Source: Calonectria ilicicola
Lineage: Eukaryota; Ascomycota; Sordariomycetes; Hypocreales; Nectriaceae
NCBI GenBank assembly: GCA_020809705.1
Contig: CP085829.1
Coordinates: 4,712,001-4,776,000 of the forward strand
Reading direction: 5' to 3'
Length of the DNA stretch: 64,000 bases
Part shown: one piece after another, positions 56,776-64,000 of the stretch
Numbering within the stretch: the stretch's first letter is position 1
Layout: each line of letters opens with the position of its first letter
Position numbers and translations under genes: made by a program
The notes under the pieces: generated by a model
What the model saw: the letters and a program-made list of their open reading frames with translations, nothing else
What the model was told of the DNA's origin: nothing
Database searches by the model: none

Positions 56776-58170
56776 GGTGGTGATGACGCTGCCGGGGATC
56801 GTCGTCGTCGTTGTTGAGGTGCTTGCCCGTCAGACGAGTGAGTGGGCACAGGCGTCGTAATTCAAGTCGGCATGGTCAAAGGAAGTGTGTAGCTCAAACG
56901 CCAGGACCTAGATCCCTGGCCCCAAAAGACAAGAAAAACAAGACTCCGATGCAGATAGGAACGCAAGAATAAAGTCAACGAAAAAAATAACAGAGGTCAG
57001 AAGAATCAGGGCCAGTGCATGGTTATGAAGAATGAATGGAAAGGAAAACAGGCACGAGCAAAACACAGGGCGTTGGATGTGACGAAGCTCGGATTCAGAC
57101 CCCTGCCAGCTAGCTTGCTGATGGTGGTAGGCGCTGTGAGCTTACAGGATCCCCCGCCAACTGTGCCTTGCGCCTTGCATAGCCCCGGGGATGATTAGCG
57201 GAGCGGTGCGGGAGGGCTTCCCGCTATAACGAACCAGGCCTGGGGCCTGTTTCGGGGCCATTTGCCGGCGTCTAGGAATGGAAGCTGGTCTCCAATTCAG
57301 TCTTGGATGAAGAATCGCAATACGTAAAATGCCCAGCTCGTAGCGTTGGCGGTGCAGCTGAGACCTGTGTTCCAGGTCGCCATATGTTTTAGCGCCAAGG
57401 CTCGGAAATGTCGGCAGACTTCGTATTTGTGATTTTGGACGCGTCAGACGCAGCAGCATGGAAAACTCCCAGTTCCCGTGTGCAGCCCGATCTGCCGAGG
57501 AGGACCGTCAGCTCAACAGCCCGGGGGCTTCTCCCCCCTCATTCGCCGTGGCCCCATGTCCTGCGGCTGAACACCTGTGACGGTGCTGTTCTTGCTGCAC
57601 ACAGCTCACGGGCCCTCGCAAGGATCAGGCTCTTGAGGGAGCACCACCTAATGGCACTTAATAACGTGTCGCACTATGGCCGCCATGCCAGATAGCAGCA
57701 AGACGGCCTCAGCAAACGTTCACGGGATGAGACCGTCAGAGATCAGATGACAGAAAGCGCCAGTGCGATTATGGGTAAATCAAATTACATCGGTTTGCGT
57801 GTTATTGTCCACGTTTCAAACACATCACTTTGCTCACTCCACTAGCTACAGCCAACTAAGGCGGATTTTAGCACGGCTGGCTTGGCAGAGAGCTCCAACA
57901 AGACCCTAAATAATCATCTGCCACATCCCTTATTGTGAAACTTCAGGTCATTATGCGATGCACGCTATGGCATATTTGTGGCTTCGAGAACCAACAATTC
58001 ATCTCGCCAATCTTACTTACGCCTGAACGCCGACGTTGCTCCTTTTCATTCACCTCATCGATCCCATGTTGATGGGTAATACATTATAGTACAACAGCTC
58101 GAGTCTGTAAATGTAAAATAGACATCATAAATCTCCCCGCAGTTTTCCCCTCTCCTTCCAAAGCCACAAA
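56776..58170. other. Intergenic: carboxypeptidase promoter and COQ3 3' flank
   Basis: No gene supported. A short (GTC)n/(GTT)n patch lies just upstream of the carboxypeptidase start at about 56796-56815. 57780-58170 becomes AT-rich toward the COQ3 3' end. Confidence 0.6.
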
Positions 58171-59088
58171 TCATACATCAACTTTTCGGACGGCGAAAAA
58201 GTAATTTCCAACCCGTTCGCTTCCTTGAACCTCCTTCCACCCGAGCCCAGGTATGTAAACCACACCTTGAACCATGGGGCTGCTCCAGCCTTGTCCCTCC
58301 AAGAACCGCCTCAACTCAGTCTCGTTGAGATACTTGTTCCAGTCGTGCGTTCCCTTGGGCACAATACCCAACACATCCTCAGCCATAAAGTTTGTGGTGA
58401 ACCAACTCATCCACGTGCGGGCAATTGTGCTCATGACTAGCCAACCTCCAGGCTTGACGAATGGTCGCACGCGCTCTAGGACAGCACTAGGCTCGTCAAC
58501 GTGCTCAATGACCTCAAACATTGACACTATATCGTAGGTCTCGGCTTCGGTCTGGGGTACAGGGAGCTGCTCGACTGAGGTCTGCAGGTATTGGAGCTTG
58601 TTCCGTAGGGCGGGGTCCTTGCGCGCATGCGCTTTTGCAATCTCGAGGACAGACGGCGTGGGGTCGATAGCTGTGACATTTTTGGTGCTAGACAGTCGGG
58701 CGGCGCTCTCGGCAAAGATACCTCCACCACAGCCAATGTCCAGGTAGGTGAGACCGTTGGTAGGAGGGGCGTCGGTTTGGGTGCGGTGACATGCGCGGAT
58801 GAAGTCGTGACGGAGAGGGTTCATCAGGTGAAGAAGGCGGGACGATCCGTTTGTGTCCCACCAATCGGCGGCGAGAGCATTGAAGTGTGAAACCTCATCG
58901 GCGTTGACAGAGGAAAAGTTGGGCGAAGAGGATGTTGAATGCCATCGTGCAATTGTTGACTTTGCTGTGGCACTGCGAATGGCTTGAGTGACTGTCGTGG
59001 GGGCCATTGAGGGCGGTAGAAGCCTTCCATTAGGTCGTGCGAGACGCCGCGCGAGGGCGCTCGCAGTTCGAGACGAATGCGACATCAT
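58171..59088 (-). CDS. COQ3: Ubiquinone biosynthesis O-methyltransferase, mitochondrial
   Basis: Intronless, 305 aa from the first ATG at 59088; the frame extends to 59133 but opens with TTG. COQ3 carries out both O-methylations of the ubiquinone head group in the CoQ synthome at the matrix face of the inner mitochondrial membrane. The first ~55 residues are Arg/Ser/Ala-rich with no acidic residue, a typical import presequence ending near RWHSTSS. The class I methyltransferase core shows DEVSHFNALAADWWD (the entry motif of UbiG/COQ3), SAM motif I LDIGCGGG at 116-123, AIDPT, and DIVSMFEVIEHVDEP. NPLRHDFI near 89-96 is also characteristic. Length agrees with fungal COQ3 proteins. Confidence 0.95.
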   Translation of the reverse strand: MMSHSSRTASALARRLARPNGRLLPPSMAPTTVTQAIRSATAKSTIARWHSTSSSPNFSSVNADEVSHFNALAADWWDTNGSSRLLHLMNPLRHDFIRACHRTQTDAPPTNGLTYLDIGCGGGIFAESAARLSSTKNVTAIDPTPSVLEIAKAHARKDPALRNKLQYLQTSVEQLPVPQTEAETYDIVSMFEVIEHVDEPSAVLERVRPFVKPGGWLVMSTIARTWMSWFTTNFMAEDVLGIVPKGTHDWNKYLNETELRRFLEGQGWSSPMVQGVVYIPGLGWKEVQGSERVGNYFFAVRKVDV

Positions 59089-62000
59089 GGCGTCTTGTTG
59101 GAGGGGTCTTGTTGGAGTGATCGTTTTGTACAAAGCTATGGAAGCTGGCCCAATTCAAGGTTTTGTCTCCGCCATCTGACGTTTGAGACGTTAGAAACAT
59201 TGGGTGTAGTGGGTCAGTTTATGAAACGGTTTCCATGAACGGTTAAAATTTGTACCGTTTTAGACGGCACCGCAGTTGAGACTCCCTGTGTCACTGCAGG
59301 GTGAATATCCTGATTACAGCTCCCAGGTAGCAATTGACTTGGGTCGCACGGATGTAAACGACTAAATTTTCAGTATAGATTATCAGATCTGCTGTGTCGG
59401 AGGTACATTACCCATGAACATGTCCGCCCATTTTACACACTGTTTTAGAACAACCTATCAAGGTAAAATCTCAAGATGGGGCAACATATATTCAATATCC
59501 CGTCGAAGCTGTTCAATTTTTAAGCTTAAATTAATCCATTTTTGTAGTGAAGTATGAGTTGATCTCATGGCCAGGCCATGTTTGACTCGGTCTGGAAGAA
59601 CTGACATCCCTTTCAACGCCAATCTCAATAGTTGGCAAACCACATATTGTGTCTCATGGTAAAACGAATTCACCTGAAACTGATTTATTTTCTTCTCGGA
59701 AATGGTCCAGTATTGTGTTCAAATTTGCGAATAGTCAAGGAAATATGCCGAGCTATACTACATGGATTCACAATACGTATCAAGTTACGGCCAAGTTCCG
59801 GAGATCACTTTCATATCATCATAGTATTATTGGTTTATTCAGAAATAAATTAGTCTGTATTTTTATGACTGTCCAAGTTTTGCTTAGACACTTTTTTTTT
59901 TATCTTGTTGCCAACCATTTGGTATCAATTGATGGTGGCTGTGAGAAGGTAAAAGTTGGACCGGACATTAGGTTCTTAGGAATCGCAAACGAGACCGAGT
60001 CAATGAGAATAAATATTATCTTTTGGTCCAAATAAACTAACTTATTCTTACAACAAAGATCAAACGAGTATCGTATCGTTTGGGTATAATTTTGTCTGTG
60101 TTGGCACCACCTCGGATATACTCATCGAGATTACATAAATACCCCAGTTTCACCTGCATATGTACTAGAGGAAGGTTTTTGACACGAAGATAGTACTACT
60201 CGTAATTTCTCCAACAAGAGGACAGCCTAATACATGGCCCATCAAAAGGGAACAAGCGGTAGATTGACATTGATGGTTGGAGAGTTTTGGAGAAGTCTTA
60301 CTTGGGATGTGTCTTTTGGAATTACGTTCGAATTTATGGTAAAAAAAGATAGTGAAAAATACATAAGATGTCCTGGATATCCTCGGGCCAATCTCAAAAC
60401 AAATGGACTCATGTCATCACCATGACTCAAAATCACATTGTTTAGACACAGTCTCTGACTCCAACTCAAATACTGTTTCAGTTTTATGACCTGCCGAATA
60501 AACCAGAGATATTGATCAGGCTTAGAGAGGTCCTCCATGGTCGCAAGTCTTAGATCATTGGTTCTACTTAGAGGAGTGCCAAGTGGCATGATGGGGCGAA
60601 CCCAACATTAGGAATTGACTTCGTCTCATATACGATTTATATGCGATCAGCATCTTGCGGTTATGAGAGGTGAATACTATGGTAGATGGATAACCAAATG
60701 CCCTCAGGAATCGGCAGTGTTTGGCAGAATACAGGTCAGAGTGGCACGACTGCAATTTCCCTTTCTTGAACTATGTTTCATACCACATGAGACTTCCAAT
60801 TGCCAACGGGTTCAGCGTCTTGTTCCGGAATCGAGCCGCCGTCGAATGACACCATCCGGAAACCTGGGGCCGGGTGGTGGAGCAATATTCGGAGAGTGTG
60901 CACAAATATCAAGGCGGTGGCAATTATCTCGCTTTTCGGCAATTTTAGGGCGGGACAGTTGTCTAAAACAAACTAGAGAAGCGTTTTATTTTGTCTGAAT
61001 AGTGAATAATTTTAAGACTTTTCTGTCTGGCGACGATGAGATGGACAAGGAATCACAGCACCAAGATTTAAGTGGAGTCATTGATGGCGCAGTCACAGAA
61101 AGGTGGGAGGAAGGCATGAGCTACAGTAGGTCCATAGCCGATAGCGAATTTACCTAAGCTCCTTATCGAGCCCGTCATTGGCTCCACCGCTTCCGCAATT
61201 GTTCAGCAAAGACGATATTTTTCCCTCAAATCGAAACTCGACGGGCGGCCCCGTGGACTGGTAACGGCAGAACTGCTGACTGATGCTTTCGCAATTCTGA
61301 GTGTGAACGGCGTATTTGCGAGCTGATTACCTAATAACCGCGCGACCAGGACAAATCCACGTCTCCACGAAAACGGGCACTAAGCTGAGTATCGGAGACG
61401 CTAAGTGGTCAATTGGACGGACCCCTGGCACTGTGTTTTGCTTTTTCTTTGCCTGTCTGCGGGTGCAAGGGTTCTTGGGTTTACTGGGCGCGACGAGGGC
61501 CTGGAGGGGCGCTGCGGCAGTAAGTTGCAAAGGCATGTGGCTGTGAGCGTGTGTAAGAGAAGGAGCGAGGTGAGAAACGACGAGAACGACGCGGCCATAG
61601 CTCAAGATGCCGAGCGTCGCCGGCCGCCATCTGCCGCCTTCTACGAGCTTCTCTCATGGCTCACACGCTCTCACTTTTCTGGCCTAGGCCGGATAAGCCG
61701 GGCGGGCCTGGGGTGACTGACGCAGAGGCGGCAATTGACCGCGCGGGCCCGAAGCCATGGCCATCCATAGGCCGTGGACCGGGCAGCGGAGGCGGCATAG
61801 GGAGGGAGGGGCCCTGATTCAGGTCCAGGGATGGATACTTTATCTGGCCATGATGGACGAGTTGTGAGGCCCTTCATTATACCTCATCTCCTCGACTTTT
61901 ACGTGTTTGTGTGTGTTGCATCCCATTCACATCTCCGCTCGTCCATCTCTTCTTCCTAGTTCCAATCTCCTCTTTACCCCGCGCTTTGCAACCCTCCCTC

Positions 62001-62192
62001 CCGTTGGAGAAAAAAAAAGCCCAGACCAAAAAAAAGGACCCCTCACCTTCGCCGCCTCCGAGTCCGCATTCGTCGTCGCATTTTATACATTCCGCCAGCC
62101 GAGGCCGCGCGACAGAGTCAGACCCTCCGTTTCTCGTCCTGCAAAACGGCTTCCTCCTTCTTAATCCTATTCACCCACGCTTCACCACCACA
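59089..62192. other. Intergenic spacer with AT-rich block
   Basis: No gene could be supported. 59200-61050 is clearly AT-richer than its surroundings and holds short unrelated frames on both strands, none with a known motif; it could be a decayed insertion. Near 59222-59260 ACGGT/ACCGT elements form a small inverted repeat. From about 61860 the sequence is pyrimidine-rich and is probably the RIB3 promoter and leader. Confidence 0.5.
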
Positions 62193-63026
62193 ATGCCCGC
62201 TCCCACGATAGATCAGGGTCAATTTGACTCCATCCCAGATGCCATTGAGGCCTTCCGTATGCGACCCCCTCCTTTCTTCTCGCCTGACATGTGGTCCCGT
62301 CGCTATCCGCCTCGCGGTTCCGCCAACTCGGACTTCGGACGTTCCGCAAGACATTGGACACACCTCAGCTAACTGTTCGCCTCGATAGGAAAGGGAGAGT
62401 TCCTCGTCGTGCTCGACGACCCTTCACGCGAGAACGAGGCCGATCTCATCATCGCCGCAGAGGATGTAACCACCGAGAAGATGGGCTTCCTGGTCCACCA
62501 TAGCTCCGGCCTCATTTGCGCTCCCCTCTCTCCCGCCCTCACAGAATCCCTCGGTCTCCCGCAGATGGTCCCCAATAACGAGGACCCCCGTGGAACTGCC
62601 TATACCGTCTCCGTCGACGGCGCGGACCCCTCTGTCACCACCGGCATCAGTGCTCATGACCGCGCTCTTGTGTGCCGCGTGCTTGCCGACCCCAGCTCCA
62701 AGCCCGAGAGCCTGCGCCGTCCTGGCCACGTCTTCCCACTGCGCTCCCGCCCCGGCGGCGTGCGCCAGCGACCCGGCCACACCGAGGCCGCGACCGAGTT
62801 CTGCCGCCTCACCGGCAAGGTGCAGGCCGCCGTAATCTGCGAGATTGTCGACGAAGGTGAAGAGGTCCCTGGTCAGGCCATCCGCCAGAGCGTCGGCATG
62901 CTCCGCGGCGAGGCCTGCATCGCATTTGCGCGCAAGTGGGGTCTAAAGGTGTGCACCATTGCCGACCTCGTCGCCTACGTCGAGAAGACGGAAGGCAAGC
63001 TAGAGCCCAACGGCACCTTGGCATGA
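62193..63026 (+). CDS. RIB3: 3,4-dihydroxy-2-butanone-4-phosphate synthase
   Basis: Exons 62193-62256 and 62389-63026 with a 132-nt intron (GTATGC donor, CTAAC branch site, TAG acceptor) give 233 aa; fungal enzymes are about 205-235. It converts ribulose 5-phosphate to formate and the four-carbon precursor of the riboflavin ring. Signature segments: DDPSRENEADLIIAAE (Mg2+ and substrate-binding acidic loop, residues 31-46), VHHSSGLICAPL, AYTVSVDGAD, TTGISAHDRA, and the RPGHVFPLRSRPGGVRQRPGHTEAA block cut by the conserved GHTEA. Third positions are very rich in C. In-frame sequence upstream of 62193 begins with GTG only and is treated as leader. Confidence 0.95.
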
Positions 63027-64000
63027 GTGCATGGGTGAACGTGGGGTCGGTTGAATGTAGGCTAGGGGATGTGTGAGGGCGGCAGCAGCGGTTCCCTTCC
63101 TTGTATACACGCATGTCTGGTGATTACTGTTTGATGGCCATGTTTTTATTCATACTTTTTCGTGGTTTCCCCTCTCCTGGGTTTGGGCATAGACTTGGGG
63201 CCATCATTGCCTCCTCATGTTGAATATGGCAGCCAAAGAAAATACCAAGACAAAAAATATCAGCAGATGAGGTCACCCTCGTCTTTTTTTTTATTGCATC
63301 CGTTCTGTAGTATTTGGCTTAGGGATTTTCCCAGTCCTTGCAACAGTGGCTTTGTAAATAAACATTTTCATGCAAGACAGCACCATCTCATGCCATAATC
63401 GTGATTTACAATTAGTAAAATCGAGGTCTTGCTGTGAATTGGCTCTGTGTTTTCCCAGTTTCCAGTCTCCCTATTTTTATAGTTTAGACATATGTATGGG
63501 CCCCCCGTGTTTGGCTTTATTTACTAATACATCCCTTTTGGGTAACAATCGACATCAATAACCAAATGAAATATTGGATGAATGCAATGCAATGCACAAG
63601 GTATATATCCCAGGCCTTAGAATTCAATATCTATGCAATAAAATAGATTTCATCGACAAGTATACTAAGCAGGGATAGCGACTTCGTCCACACAGGATTT
63701 ATAAAATGCAAGCGCGAGCTCGACCTAGTATAGGGAGGCACAGGCTTTTGTGCTACTACTTATGTGGCAAGAAAAACATTACTCGTATAACTTTCCAAAG
63801 TTCAACCGGAATTTTCTATACCGAAGCCTTTATAATGTATTGATTGAACTCTCAAGGTAAATTTACTTAACAGCACCTCCATTATATAAATAAATCATCA
63901 AGTTTCCAAACATCAGCCATCATCTCCTAAACAATTTGCTATTCTCATGGATACAACTCAAGTGACCAGGGAATGATGCCAGAGCACTTGCATCCAGTCC
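63027..64000. other. RIB3 3' flank and AT-rich tail
   Basis: No gene is seen. Sequence is increasingly AT-rich to the window edge; any gene beyond 64000 is not visible. Confidence 0.6.

Noticed and set aside
60242..60589. 115-codon minus-strand frame in the AT-rich island
   Set aside because: No recognised family, no ordinary codon bias and no splice-compatible neighbours; it is possibly decayed sequence but cannot be assigned.
1..64000. CRISPR arrays, insertion sequences, rRNA genes, telomeric repeats
   Set aside because: Looked for regular spaced repeats, transposase or reverse-transcriptase motifs, 5S-like sequence and TTAGGG arrays; none was seen.

Overview
The window looks like nuclear chromosomal DNA of a filamentous ascomycete, most likely a Sordariomycete and probably Hypocreales. 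The evidence is short spliceosomal introns (about 50-140 nt, with GTRNGT donors and CTRAC/CTAAC branch sites), a Vivid/ENVOY-type LOV photoreceptor carrying the extra cysteine I recall from Trichoderma ENVOY, fungal-only families (a Fungal_trans_2 regulator, a sulfite reductase alpha subunit without an FMN domain), and an intron-containing tRNA-Glu. Coding sequence fills only about a third of the window. The rest is long GC-rich intergenic DNA with microsatellites, homopolymer runs, quadruplex motifs and Z-DNA-type repeats. I see no transposon, CRISPR, phage or viral gene.

Layout. 1-2456: AT-rich start, tRNA-Glu(CTC) on minus (887-986), MET10 promoter. 2457-5618: MET10 sulfite reductase flavoprotein subunit (+). 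5619-14196: 8.6 kb gene desert. 14197-15659: amadoriase/sarcosine-oxidase family FAD oxidase (-). 15660-19596: desert with clustered ACCGGT sites. 19597-20686: C2H2 zinc-finger protein (-) whose last, finger-completing exon is too short to stand out as an ORF. 22809-25799: Fungal_trans_2 regulator (+), convergent with an EasF-like SAM methyltransferase (25997-27167, -). 27168-36586: 9.4 kb desert. 36587-37676: methylthioadenosine phosphorylase (-), divergent from 38631-41752, an ataxin-10/Ctr86 homologue (+) with a roughly 128-residue His/Asp/Glu/Cys repeat insert. 45950-47151: unrecognised 382-aa protein (+) preceded by a perfect 11-bp hairpin. 49558-50298: Vivid/ENVOY LOV protein (-) with clustered GATC motifs upstream. 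52964-54198: NSE2 SUMO ligase (+). 54684-56775: GPI-type S10 carboxypeptidase (-). 58171-59088: COQ3 (-). 59089-62192: partly AT-rich spacer. 62193-63026: RIB3 (+). 63027-64000: AT-rich tail.

Functionally this is mostly housekeeping: sulfur metabolism (MET10 for sulfate assimilation and MTA phosphorylase for methionine salvage, 31 kb apart), ubiquinone and riboflavin synthesis, and genome maintenance. Mixed in are regulators (zinc finger, Fungal_trans_2, blue-light sensor) and secreted or catabolic enzymes. I see no biosynthetic cluster. The regulator/methyltransferase pair is the only hint of a small specialised unit. Gene models were built by reading splice sites and frames by eye. Family assignments rest on recognised motifs, not on database searches.
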